From: Rathayibacter sp. VKM Ac-2754
GTDB taxonomy: Bacteria; Actinomycetota; Actinomycetes; Actinomycetales; Microbacteriaceae
Direction: 5' to 3'
DNA: 64,000 nucleotides
Assembly: GCF_009807095.1 (NCBI RefSeq)
Contig: NZ_WUCC01000002.1
Span: 124,001-188,000, forward strand
The notes below the pieces were generated by a model. The model was given only the letters and a program-made list of their open reading frames with translations. It searched no databases and was not told the DNA's origin. Both the position numbers and the translations under genes were made by a program. Position 1 is the first letter of the stretch, and each line of letters starts with the position of its first letter. This document shows, piece by piece, positions 52,023 to 61,553 of the stretch.

Positions 52023-53270
52023 ATGCGCGCCTGGACCACGGCCGCCGTCCCCGCCCTCCCCGGCCACGGCAGCGCTCCCCGAGTGCACGACACCGCCACG
52101 GGCGCTCGTGTCGAGGCCGCCGCGACCGACGGCGTCGCGAGCCTGTACGTCTGCGGGATCACGCCCTACGACGCGACGCACCTCGGCCACGCCTCCACCT
52201 ACCTCGCCTTCGACACCCTGCAGCGGGTGTGGCTCGACGCGGGCAGCACGGTCGACTACGCGCAGAACGTCACCGACGTCGACGACCCGCTGCTCGAGCG
52301 CGCCGCGGCGACCGGAGTCGACTGGCGCGCGCTGGCCGAGGAGCAGGTCGAGCTGTTCCGCGGCGACATGGCAGCGCTGCGCATCCTGCCCCCCGCGCAC
52401 TACGTCGGCGTGACCGAGACGGTCGAGCCGATCGCCGAGGCGGTGGCCCGCCTCGAGCGCGAGGGCGTCGCCTACCGCGTCCCGACCCCCGACGCCGTGG
52501 TCGACGGAGGCGAGGACGTCTACTACGACATCGCCGCCGCCGAGAGCGCGGTCTGGCACCTCGGCGCCGAGAGCCGTCTCGACCGCGAGTCGATGCTGCG
52601 GCTCTCCGCCCAGCGCGGCGGCGACCCCGACCGCGCCGGCAAGCGCGACCCGCTCGATCCGCTGCTCTGGCGTGCCGAGCGCTCGGGCGAGCCCGCCTGG
52701 GACTCCCCGATCGGCCGCGGCCGCCCCGGCTGGCACATCGAGTGCTCGGTGATCGCGCTCGAGCGCCTCGGCCCCGATTTCACCGTCCAGGGCGGAGGCA
52801 GCGACCTCGTCTTCCCGCACCACGAGTTCAGCGCCGCCCATGCGGCGTCACTGTCGGGCGAGCCCCTCGCCGGCGCCTACCTGCACGCCGGGATGGTCGC
52901 GTTCGAGGGCGAGAAGATGAGCAAGTCCCTCGGGAACCTCGTCCTGGTGTCGCGACTGCGCGCCGAGGGTGCCGACCCGAGGGCGATCCGCCTCGCCCTG
53001 CTCGCCCACCACTACCGGTCCGACTGGGAGTGGCTCCCGGACGATCTGCCGGGCGCCGTCGCGCGTCTCGCCCGCTGGGAGGCGTCGCTCGCGAACCGCG
53101 GACCGGTGTCGTCCCTCGAGACGCTGAGTCGCCTCCGCGCGGCCCTCGCCGACGATCTCGACACGCCGACCGCCCTCGCGGTCGTCGACAGCGCGACCGC
53201 CGAGGGAGTGGACGACCCGGCGCTGCTGCGCGACGCGGTCGACGCCCTGCTCGGCGTCCGACCGGCCTGA
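52023..53270 (+). CDS. mshC: Mycothiol ligase MshC (Cys:GlcN-Ins ligase)
   Basis: A 415-residue class I cysteinyl-tRNA-synthetase-like ligase that couples cysteine to GlcN-inositol in mycothiol synthesis. The zinc/adenylate region is [16 protein letters not shown] (HIGH-like), further motifs are [12 protein letters not shown] and [11 protein letters not shown], and EKMSKSLGN is the KMSKS loop. It lacks the tRNA-binding domain of CysS. Mycothiol is specific to actinobacteria, so this also identifies the phylum. It abuts uppP. Confidence 0.95.
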   Translation: MRAWTTAAVPALPGHGSAPRVHDTATGARVEAAATDGVASLYVCGITPYDATHLGHASTYLAFDTLQRVWLDAGSTVDYAQNVTDVDDPLLERAAATGVDWRALAEEQVELFRGDMAALRILPPAHYVGVTETVEPIAEAVARLEREGVAYRVPTPDAVVDGGEDVYYDIAAAESAVWHLGAESRLDRESMLRLSAQRGGDPDRAGKRDPLDPLLWRAERSGEPAWDSPIGRGRPGWHIECSVIALERLGPDFTVQGGGSDLVFPHHEFSAAHAASLSGEPLAGAYLHAGMVAFEGEKMSKSLGNLVLVSRLRAEGADPRAIRLALLAHHYRSDWEWLPDDLPGAVARLARWEASLANRGPVSSLETLSRLRAALADDLDTPTALAVVDSATAEGVDDPALLRDAVDALLGVRPA

Positions 53271-53282
53271 CCCCGGCGCCCC

Positions 53283-53361
53283 CGTCAGGAGCGCCGGGTT
53301 CCTCGCCGGAACGACCGGCCAGGGGTCTCCGTCAGGAGCGCCAGGGCTCCTCGCCGGAGCG
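53283..53361. repeat. Imperfect 31/32-bp duplication at the 3' end of the PAC2 gene
   Basis: The 32 bp at 53330-53361 contain the last codons and stop of the PAC2 gene (minus strand). A close copy with one deleted base and a few substitutions lies at 53283-53313, between this gene and mshC. The minus-strand reading of the copy gives RSGEEPGAP versus RSGEEPWRS in the gene. Confidence 0.75.
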
Positions 53362-54195
53362 CCCGTCGCCGCGCCGGCGCAGGTAGCGCTCGAACTCCTG
53401 GGCGATCGCCTCGCCGCTCGCCTCGGGGGAGTCGACCGTATCGCGCGCCTGCTCGAGCTGGGCGATGTAGGCGGCCATCTCCTCATCGTCGGCGGCGAGC
53501 GCATCGATGCCGTGCTCCCACTCCTCCGCCTCCTCGACGAGCTCGCCTCGGGGGATCGCCAGCCCGACGACCTCCTCGAGCTTCTCGAGCAGCGCGAGCA
53601 TCGCCTTGGGCGACGGCGCGTTGTGCACGTAGTGGGGCACGGAGGCCCAGATCGAGACGGCGGGGATGCCCACCTTCGCGGCGGCCTCGCCGATCACGCT
53701 CAGGATGCCGACCGGACCCTCGTAGCTCGAGCGCTCGAGCTCGAACGCGGAGCGCAGCTCGGCGTTCTCGCTCGAGGCGAAGATCGAGATCGGCCGCGTG
53801 TGCGGGACGTCCGCGAGCATCGCTCCCAGGAAGACGACGGTCGAGATGTCGATCGCCAGCATGGCGTCGACGACCTCGGCGGCGAAGCTCTTCCAGCTGC
53901 GCGAGGGCTCCGTGCCGATCATCAGGTAGAGGGCGCTCTCGGCGTCCACGGACGTGTCGGCGGGGCCGAAGATCTGGGTGCCGGGCCAGGAGAGGGTGCG
54001 CCGGCCGTCCTCGCCGATCGAGAGCATCGGCCGGGTGTACTGGAAGTCGTAGTACTGCTCGGCGTCGACGGAGAAGAGGGGGACGTACTCGCCGCCGTCG
54101 TCCTTCACGAGTCGCACGGCACCGCTCGCAGCGTCTCCGGCGTCGTTCCAGCCCTCGAAGGCCACGACCAGGACGTTCCCCTTGATGACGTTCAT
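53332..54195 (-). CDS. PAC2 family protein
   Basis: A 287-residue PAC2-fold protein. Visible are VVAFEGWNDAGDAASGAV near the N-terminus, YYDFQYTRP, LSWPGTQIFGP and SIWASVPHYVHNAPSPKAMLALL. PAC2 is named after a proteasome assembly chaperone, but bacterial members have no proven role. It has the usual actinobacterial position beside mshC. It is convergent with mshC and divergent from the HAD gene. Confidence 0.88.
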   Translation of the reverse strand: MNVIKGNVLVVAFEGWNDAGDAASGAVRLVKDDGGEYVPLFSVDAEQYYDFQYTRPMLSIGEDGRRTLSWPGTQIFGPADTSVDAESALYLMIGTEPSRSWKSFAAEVVDAMLAIDISTVVFLGAMLADVPHTRPISIFASSENAELRSAFELERSSYEGPVGILSVIGEAAAKVGIPAVSIWASVPHYVHNAPSPKAMLALLEKLEEVVGLAIPRGELVEEAEEWEHGIDALAADDEEMAAYIAQLEQARDTVDSPEASGEAIAQEFERYLRRRGDGRSGEEPWRS

Positions 54196-54359
54196 AGGTG
54201 AGGTCTCCGCGTTCGACTCGGTGTGGGGGGACGCGCAGGCTGCGCCCGTCCCCGTCGGACAAGGATAGGACCCGCCCTCCGACCGCTCCGCCGCCCCCGG
54301 GGCTTTCCGCTGTCCGCGTACGGGGCCGGGCCGACGGCCTCCCGCTACCATGGACGCTC

Positions 54360-56143
<1,784 letters not shown>

Positions 56144-56223
56144 GCTGAATCCGGCCTCTCGGCCTCCTCCCGATCGTCTCGCACTCGGGCATCACCACTC
56201 CCACCCCGACGAATAGAGGACCC

Positions 56224-57180
56224 GTGCGCAGGACTGTCGCGCTCATCGCCAGCATCGGCATCGTCGCCGCCCTCACGGGATGCACCGCGTCCTCCTCGTC
56301 GGCCGACTGCGACGCGCCCTTCGGCTCCGGCGACTCCTCGTCCGCTGTCACGGCGACCGGCGACTTCGGAACCGCGCCCGACGTCACCGTCCCCACTCCG
56401 CTCAACGCGGGCAGCTCCCAGGTCAGCACCCTCATCGAGGGGTCCGGCGACCCGATCGAGAAGGGGCAGCTGGTCAGCCTCGACTACACCCTCGTCAACG
56501 GCGCCGACGGCTCGGTCCTCGAGGCCTCGCCTTACGACGGCGAGAGCCTCGCCAGCTTCGTGGCCGGCGGCTCCGGTCTCGTCGGTCTGAACGAGGGGCT
56601 GCTCTGCGCCCAGGTCGGCTCGCGCGTCGCCATCGCGATCGCCCCCGAGGACGGCTTCGGCGACTCCTCCGCGCAGCTCGGCATCTCGGCCGACGACACC
56701 CTCGTGCTCGTCGCCGACGTCCGGAGCGCGGCGCTCGCCCGTGCCGACGGCGACCCCCAGCCCGCGCCGAACGGCTTCCCGACCGTCACGCTCGCCGAGG
56801 ACGGCACGCCCGGACTCGCGAAGCCCTCGGGCGACGCTCCCGCCGAGCTGAAGATCGCGCAGCTCAAGAAGGGCGACGGCGACGTCGTGCAGGAGGGCGA
56901 CCAGGTCGTCGTCCACTACACCGGATGGCTCTGGAGCACCGGCGAGATCTTCGACTCGAGCTGGGAGAAGGGTTCGCCCGCCCCCTTCACCGCTGCTGAC
57001 GGAGCCACCACTCAGGGCGGCGTCATCGCCGGCTTCGCGAAGGCGCTCATCGGCCAGCCGGTCGGCTCGCAGGTCATCGCGATCATCCCGCCCGGTGACG
57101 GCTACGGCGACACCGAGCAGCAGGGCATCCCCGCCGGGTCGACTCTCGTCTTCGTCGCCGACGTGCTCGCGATCAGCTGA
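56224..57180 (+). CDS. FKBP-type peptidyl-prolyl isomerase lipoprotein
   Basis: A 318-residue exported protein. The lipobox is ALTGC (lipidated Cys at 20) after a short signal peptide. Two FKBP-like domains follow: a degenerate one (about residues 75-175) and a clear one (about 200-318) with VVHYTGWLWSTGEIFDSSW, GFAKALIGQPVGSQVIAIIPP and GYGD. It should help fold secreted proteins at the membrane surface. GTG has AGAGGA upstream; a TAAGCT -10 overlaps the end of trmI (56141-56146). The last codons are duplicated 936 bp downstream. Confidence 0.88.
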   Translation: MRRTVALIASIGIVAALTGCTASSSSADCDAPFGSGDSSSAVTATGDFGTAPDVTVPTPLNAGSSQVSTLIEGSGDPIEKGQLVSLDYTLVNGADGSVLEASPYDGESLASFVAGGSGLVGLNEGLLCAQVGSRVAIAIAPEDGFGDSSAQLGISADDTLVLVADVRSAALARADGDPQPAPNGFPTVTLAEDGTPGLAKPSGDAPAELKIAQLKKGDGDVVQEGDQVVVHYTGWLWSTGEIFDSSWEKGSPAPFTAADGATTQGGVIAGFAKALIGQPVGSQVIAIIPPGDGYGDTEQQGIPAGSTLVFVADVLAIS

Positions 57181-57182
57181 TC
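57145..57182. repeat. Direct repeat, copy 1 (3' end of FKBP gene)
   Basis: These 38 bp encode the last 12 codons and the stop of the FKBP gene. They match 58081-58118 at 37 of 38 positions in the same orientation, and the two copies bracket the lectin region. Confidence 0.9.
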
Positions 57183-57503
57183 GTACGCGCGTCATCCGCC
57201 AGCAATGATCTTGAAGGCTCACTCGACAGCGCTCACGGTCGGCTCTAGGAGAAGGCTCATCGTGATTGGCCGTCGGGGCCGGATCCTGCAAAGAAGAGCT
57301 TCTAGCAGTAGGAGCGAGCAGTGAGGCGTCGGCTCGATCCAACCCGAATATTGATGGTGGGCTTTCACTTTTCGGCTATTCAGCCTTGAAACCGCGCTAA
57401 CGCGGGACGCCTTTCGCGCCAACTCGCACCTCCGACGTGATCCTCGGTACCGTTTCTTTAACGCGAGAGTCGCTCGCGCATTGGCAGGAATAGAGGGGCA
57501 GTC
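57183..57503. other. Lower-GC upstream region of the lectin gene
   Basis: These 321 bp have no convincing gene on either strand and are visibly less GC-rich than the surrounding DNA (for example around 57340-57380). A TACCGT -10 is at 57448-57453, and a perfect inverted repeat CGCGAG/CTCGCG (57462-57467 and 57473-57478) lies just downstream, near the expected transcription start, as a repressor site might. A GAGGGG ribosome site precedes the lectin ATG. Confidence 0.45.
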
Positions 57504-58025
57504 ATGGTAAGCAAGCGTAGGGGGCGCGGGGTCGCGACTATGGCCCTGTTGGTCGGGATCGTCGGAAGCAGTGTGCTTGCTGGACCGGTGCAATCCTCGG
57601 AGGCGGCCATTCGGGCTTCCCGAATCGCCTGCGGTACAACGAGTTCGTTCGGCTATGACAACGCCTTCGGGAGTCAGGGAAGCGACAAGTACTTCGACGC
57701 CGGTGACCTTTGTCTGACAAACGGTCGATTTAAGGCCGTTTTTCAGAAGGATGGTAATCTTGTTATCTACAAGAACAGTAATCAACCTGTCTGGGCGACG
57801 AATTCATCCTCGTCCGACCCGAAGACGTTGTCTTTCCAAAAAGACGCCAATGTTGTGATCTACAATATTCCACCCCGTCCGTCCAGGGCCTGGTGGTCAA
57901 CCGGGACTCAGGGGCATCGAGGCTCTTTCGATCTCGTGATGCAAGCTGACGGCAACTTGGTGATCTATCAGCGAAGCGGCAACTCGAGCGGTGCGATCTG
58001 GGCATCAGGGACTGCTGGTGCTTAA
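57504..58025 (+). CDS. Secreted bulb-type (monocot mannose-binding) B-lectin
   Basis: A 173-residue protein with a Sec signal peptide (basic MVSKRRGRG, hydrophobic core, cleavage near residue 34) and one B-lectin domain. All three mannose-binding QxDxNxVxY motifs are intact: QKDGNLVIY, QKDANVVIY and QADGNLVIY. Proteins of this fold include plant lectins and lectin-like bacteriocins; most of those bacteriocins have two domains, so a single-domain sugar-binding or adhesion role is equally possible. Base composition and codon use (many A/T-ending codons) differ from the neighbours. It lies between direct repeats, which suggests transfer. Confidence 0.88.
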   Translation: MVSKRRGRGVATMALLVGIVGSSVLAGPVQSSEAAIRASRIACGTTSSFGYDNAFGSQGSDKYFDAGDLCLTNGRFKAVFQKDGNLVIYKNSNQPVWATNSSSSDPKTLSFQKDANVVIYNIPPRPSRAWWSTGTQGHRGSFDLVMQADGNLVIYQRSGNSSGAIWASGTAGA

Positions 58026-58080
58026 AGACCGCCTCGTTATCGGTCATCAGGATCCGCATTCTGAGACGGCCGAGTCGGCA

Positions 58081-58118
58081 CTCGTCTTCGTTGCCGACGT
58101 GCTCGCGATCAGCTGATC
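58081..58118. repeat. Direct repeat, copy 2 (FKBP 3'-end remnant)
   Basis: This 38-bp segment matches 57145-57182 with a single C-to-T difference, including an in-frame stop. The preceding codons (AESALVFV versus GSTLVFV) also read like the FKBP C-terminus but have diverged, so the repeat looks like a remnant of an FKBP 3' end, not only a short target duplication. Confidence 0.9.
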
Positions 58119-58142
58119 CAGCCCGCCCCTAGACTGGTGGGC

Positions 58143-59153
58143 GTGCCTGCCGACGTCTCGTCCTCGAGCCGCATCCCGGCCGAGGAGCGTCTCTTCAATC
58201 TGGTGCTCGCGCTCGTCGCCGCCGAGAACGGGCTGACGAAGTCCGACGTGCTCTCGACGGTGCAGGGCTACCGCCAGCGCGCCGAGACGGCCGACCGCGC
58301 CGCGCTCGAGCGGCAGTTCGAGCGCGACAAGGACGACCTGCGCGAGCTCGGCATCCCGATCGAGACGGTGGACACGCCGGGCGACCCGGGCAACACGCAG
58401 ACCGTGCGCTACCGGATCGCGAAGCGCAGCTACGACCTCCCCGCCGACATCTCCTTCGACCCGGAGGAGGTCGCCCTGCTGCGCCTGGCGGGAGCGGTCT
58501 GGCGTGAGGGGACGCTGTCGGCCGAGTCCCGTCGCGCGCTCATCAAGCTGCGCTCGATCGGAGTCGAATCCGTCGACCCGGTCATCGGCGTCAGCCCCTC
58601 GATCCGCGTGCGCGAGGCCTCGTTCGAACCCCTCAGCACGGCGCTCGACCGCAACCAGGTCGTCCGGTTCCCCTACCTCAAGCCGGGCGCCGATGCTTCC
58701 CGGCTGCGCACCGTGCATCCGCGAGCCCTCGTGAACCACCAGGGCCGGTGGCACCTGCACGCCTGGGACGAGGCCGCGGAGGGGACGCGCACGTTCCTCC
58801 TCTCGCGGATCGTGGGCCCGGTCGCCTCGACGGGGCGGACCGCGCCGGTCGAGGAGGGCGATCACGCCGCGACCGCGCTCGCCCAGCTCGACGAGATCCT
58901 CCGTCGCAGCACCGCCCTCGTACGGGTCGCCGCCGACTCCGATGCCGCCCTGCGACTCGGCCGCCGCGCCGAGGCCGAGGGGGAGGGCGAGCACACCCTC
59001 CGTCTGCACTTCACCGACCCCGACATCCTGGCCGACGAGCTCGCCGGCTACGGGCCGGAGGTCGTCGTGCTCGAGCCCGCCGATCTGCGCCGGAAGGTCG
59101 TCGAGCGGCTGCGCCGCTCCCTCTCCGATCACGGAGGTGCGACCGATGGCTAG
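58143..59153 (+). CDS. pafB: PafB, WYL-domain transcriptional regulator
   Basis: A 336-residue regulator: an N-terminal winged HTH (ERLFNLVLALVAAENGLTKSDV), a central WYL domain (VRFPYLKPG; HPRALVNHQGRWHLHAW) and a C-terminal WCX extension. PafB forms a heterodimer with PafC that activates DNA-damage genes independently of LexA in mycobacteria. The GTG at 58143 lies 7 nt after TAGACT (58130-58135); an in-frame GTG at 58137 would abut that box, so it is rejected. The stop overlaps pafC by 8 nt. Confidence 0.9.
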   Translation: MPADVSSSSRIPAEERLFNLVLALVAAENGLTKSDVLSTVQGYRQRAETADRAALERQFERDKDDLRELGIPIETVDTPGDPGNTQTVRYRIAKRSYDLPADISFDPEEVALLRLAGAVWREGTLSAESRRALIKLRSIGVESVDPVIGVSPSIRVREASFEPLSTALDRNQVVRFPYLKPGADASRLRTVHPRALVNHQGRWHLHAWDEAAEGTRTFLLSRIVGPVASTGRTAPVEEGDHAATALAQLDEILRRSTALVRVAADSDAALRLGRRAEAEGEGEHTLRLHFTDPDILADELAGYGPEVVVLEPADLRRKVVERLRRSLSDHGGATDG

Positions 59154-60144
59154 GCCGCGCTCGCTGCAGGCCCGCGACAGGCTCGCCGTCCTGCTCTCCC
59201 TCGTGCCCTACCTCCTCGACCGCGGTCGCGTCGGCGTCGACGAGGTGGCCCGGCACTTCGACATCGCCGAGGACGAGGTGCGCCGCGCGGTCCGGCTCAT
59301 CGCCGTCTCGGGGGTGCCGGGGGAGACCTCGCAGTACCAGGCCAACGACCTGTTCGACATCAGCTGGGACGACTTCGAGGAGAACGACCACATCGTCCTC
59401 ACCCAGCAGGTCGCCATCGACGACTCGCCGCGCTTCTCGGCACGGGAGGCGGCGGCCCTGATCGCGGGGATGCAGTACCTCGCCGCGCTCCCCGAGAACC
59501 AGGGCAACGACCGGATCGCGGCTCTGATGGGCAAGCTCGCGCGCGGCGCCTCGTCGGCCCCGAGTGCGGTGGCGGTGGCGCGGGGGACGGGTGCCGACGC
59601 GTCGGTCTCCCTCATCCGCACCGCACTCGCCGCGGGGACCCAGCTCGCCTTCGACTACCGCAACGCCCGCGGCGAGACGGAGTCCCGGCTCGTCGACCCC
59701 TTCCTGCTCGAGTCCGTCGATCGCGACTGGTACCTCCGCGGCTGGGACCACCTGCGGGAGGGAGTCCGGACGTTCCGCGTCGACCGCATGCGCTCGCTGA
59801 CCGACACCGAGTCGCCGATCGTCCGGAGGCGCAACGAGGTCACGCTGTCCGAGCGGCTCTTCGAGGCGTCCGCCTCCGACCTCGTCGTCGACCTGCGGGT
59901 CGCGCCGGGCTCCGTGGCGCTCCTCGGGGACTACGCGGTCGACGCCGAGTTCCCCGAGGTGCCGGGCGACGAGTCGAGCGACGGAGTCGTGGTGCGGATC
60001 CGCGTCGCCCACCTCGAGGGCCTCACCCGGCTCGTCGCCTCCCTCCCGGGGCTGGTCGTGGTCGTCGCGCCCGACGCCGCCCGGCGAGCGGTGGCCGACT
60101 GGACCCGCGCGGCGCTCCGCGCCAACGACGAGGAGGCACCGTGA
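59146..60144 (+). CDS. pafC: PafC, WYL-domain transcriptional regulator
   Basis: A 332-residue partner of PafB with an N-terminal HTH (LLDRGRVGVDEVARHFDIAEDEVRRAV), a WYL domain (LAFDYRNARGETESRLVDPF, then DWYLRGWDHLREGVRTFR) and a C-terminal WCX domain. The PafBC complex is thought to respond to single-stranded DNA and activate repair genes. The ATG is 8 nt inside the pafB end and its stop overlaps the next GTG (GTGA), so three genes are translationally linked. Confidence 0.9.
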   Translation: MARPRSLQARDRLAVLLSLVPYLLDRGRVGVDEVARHFDIAEDEVRRAVRLIAVSGVPGETSQYQANDLFDISWDDFEENDHIVLTQQVAIDDSPRFSAREAAALIAGMQYLAALPENQGNDRIAALMGKLARGASSAPSAVAVARGTGADASVSLIRTALAAGTQLAFDYRNARGETESRLVDPFLLESVDRDWYLRGWDHLREGVRTFRVDRMRSLTDTESPIVRRRNEVTLSERLFEASASDLVVDLRVAPGSVALLGDYAVDAEFPEVPGDESSDGVVVRIRVAHLEGLTRLVASLPGLVVVVAPDAARRAVADWTRAALRANDEEAP

Positions 60145-60470
60145 CCTGGTGGTCCTGGATCCTGATCTGGCTCGGACTCGCCGTGCTCGCCGTCGGCGTG
60201 CTGGTGCTGTTCGCGCTGTCCTACTGGCGGAAGGGCGGGATGCTCCTCCAGCAGATCGACGAGCTCACCGCGAAGCTGGACGCCCTGCAGCCCGGGGGAG
60301 GGGCCGAGGCCGAGACGCGGCCTCCCTCGTCGTTGTTCGCCGACCGCGACGACGTCCGCCGCGCTCATGAGTCACGTCGCGACGTTCGCCGCGACAGGGC
60401 TGAGGATCGACGGTCCGCGCGCATCGATCGGGGTAAGCTCCTCGTACACCGCAACCGACAAGTGAAGTGA
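60141..60470 (+). CDS. Small single-pass membrane protein between pafC and tatA
   Basis: A 109-residue protein with one N-terminal transmembrane helix ([22 protein letters not shown]), a short coiled segment ([15 protein letters not shown]) and a basic C-terminus ([19 protein letters not shown]). The function is unknown; similar short membrane proteins occur at this spot in related actinobacteria. GTG overlaps the pafC stop by 4 nt. It ends 7 nt before tatA. Confidence 0.72.
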   Translation: MTWWSWILIWLGLAVLAVGVLVLFALSYWRKGGMLLQQIDELTAKLDALQPGGGAEAETRPPSSLFADRDDVRRAHESRRDVRRDRAEDRRSARIDRGKLLVHRNRQVK

Positions 60471-60477
60471 GTCTGCA

Positions 60478-60729
60478 ATGTTCGCTGGCCTCCAGGGGTG
60501 GCACCTCCTCATCATCCTCGCCGTGATCCTCCTCCTCTTCGGTGCGCCCAAGCTTCCGCAGCTGGCCCGCAGTGTCGGGCAGTCGATGCGCATCTTCAAG
60601 AGCGAAGTGAAGACCATGAAGGACGAGGACGGCTCCGAGCGTCCTGCTGACGGAACGGTCCCCGGTTCCACCGCGACCGGCACCACCGGCACCGGCACGA
60701 CGCTGCCGCCCGAGACTCCGATCAAGTAA
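60478..60729 (+). CDS. tatA: TatA, twin-arginine translocase subunit
   Basis: An 83-residue TatA with an N-terminal membrane helix ([21 protein letters not shown], the FG-x-KLP hinge included), an amphipathic helix ([16 protein letters not shown]) and a Thr/Gly-rich tail. TatA forms the pore that lets folded proteins across the membrane. Its TAA stop overlaps the tatC ATG (TAATG). No tatB is seen; in actinobacteria it is usually elsewhere. Confidence 0.95.
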   Translation: MFAGLQGWHLLIILAVILLLFGAPKLPQLARSVGQSMRIFKSEVKTMKDEDGSERPADGTVPGSTATGTTGTGTTLPPETPIK

Positions 60730-61553
60730 TGACGTCTGTGGCAGCGAAGAAGCCACGGACGAAGCGCTCGAAGAAGGACCCAGAAGGACGCATGTCCCTC
60801 GGGTCGCATCTGATCGAGCTTCGCAACAGGCTCTTCAAGTCGGCCATCGCGATCGTGATCGGCTGCGTCGCAGGGTGGTTCGTCTCCGAGTGGGTGTTCG
60901 AGTCGCTGAAGGCGCCGATCCTCGAGGTGGCGTCCACGCAGGGCAAGGACGCGATCCTCAACTTCCCGACGATCGCGGGTGCCTTCGATCTCCGTCTCCA
61001 GATCGCGATGACCGTCGGTGTCGTGATCGCCAGTCCGGTGTGGCTCTACCAGATCTGGGCCTTCCTCGTGCCCGGCCTCACGCGCAAGGAGATGAAGTAC
61101 GGTCTCGGCTTCATCCTGACCGCGATCCCTCTGTTCTTCGCCGGCTGCGCGGCGGGCTGGTTCGTGTTCCCGCACATCGTCGAGCTGCTCACCGGCTTCA
61201 CCGGGCAGAACGCGGCCAGCTTCATCGACGCGAAGTACTACTACGACTTCGTGCTCAAGCTCGTGCTGATGGTGGGCATCGCGTTCGTGCTGCCCGTGTT
61301 CCTCGTGCTCCTGAATTTCCTCGGGATCCTGTCGGGCATGCTCATCCTCAAGTCGTGGCGCGTCGCGATCATGGTCATCGTGCTGTTCACCGCGATCGCC
61401 ACCCCCGCGGCCGACCCGATCTCGATGTTCCTGCTCGCAATCCCGATCATCGTCCTGTTCTTCCTCGCCTGCGGGATCGCGATCCTGCACGACAAGCGGG
61501 TCGCCAAGCGCCAGGTGGTCTTCGACGGCAGCCCGTCCGACCTCCCCGCGTGA
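60729..61553 (+). CDS. tatC: TatC, twin-arginine translocase receptor subunit
   Basis: A 274-residue TatC with six membrane helices. The N-terminal block MSLGSHLIELRNRLFKS contains the HLxELRxR signal-peptide recognition motif, and PVWLYQIWAFLVPGLTRKE and PLFFAGCAAGWFVFP follow. TatC binds twin-arginine signal peptides and recruits TatA. It overlaps tatA by one base and helY by 4 nt. Confidence 0.97.
   Translation: MTSVAAKKPRTKRSKKDPEGRMSLGSHLIELRNRLFKSAIAIVIGCVAGWFVSEWVFESLKAPILEVASTQGKDAILNFPTIAGAFDLRLQIAMTVGVVIASPVWLYQIWAFLVPGLTRKEMKYGLGFILTAIPLFFAGCAAGWFVFPHIVELLTGFTGQNAASFIDAKYYYDFVLKLVLMVGIAFVLPVFLVLLNFLGILSGMLILKSWRVAIMVIVLFTAIATPAADPISMFLLAIPIIVLFFLACGIAILHDKRVAKRQVVFDGSPSDLPA

Noticed and set aside
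57145-58118. Lectin region as part of a prophage or larger mobile island
   Set aside because: No integrase, transposase, capsid or tail genes are present; the segment is below 1 kb with backbone genes on both sides.
58137-58142. Upstream GTG for pafB at 58137
   Set aside because: It lies one base after the TAGACT -10, leaving no room for initiation; 58143 fits.
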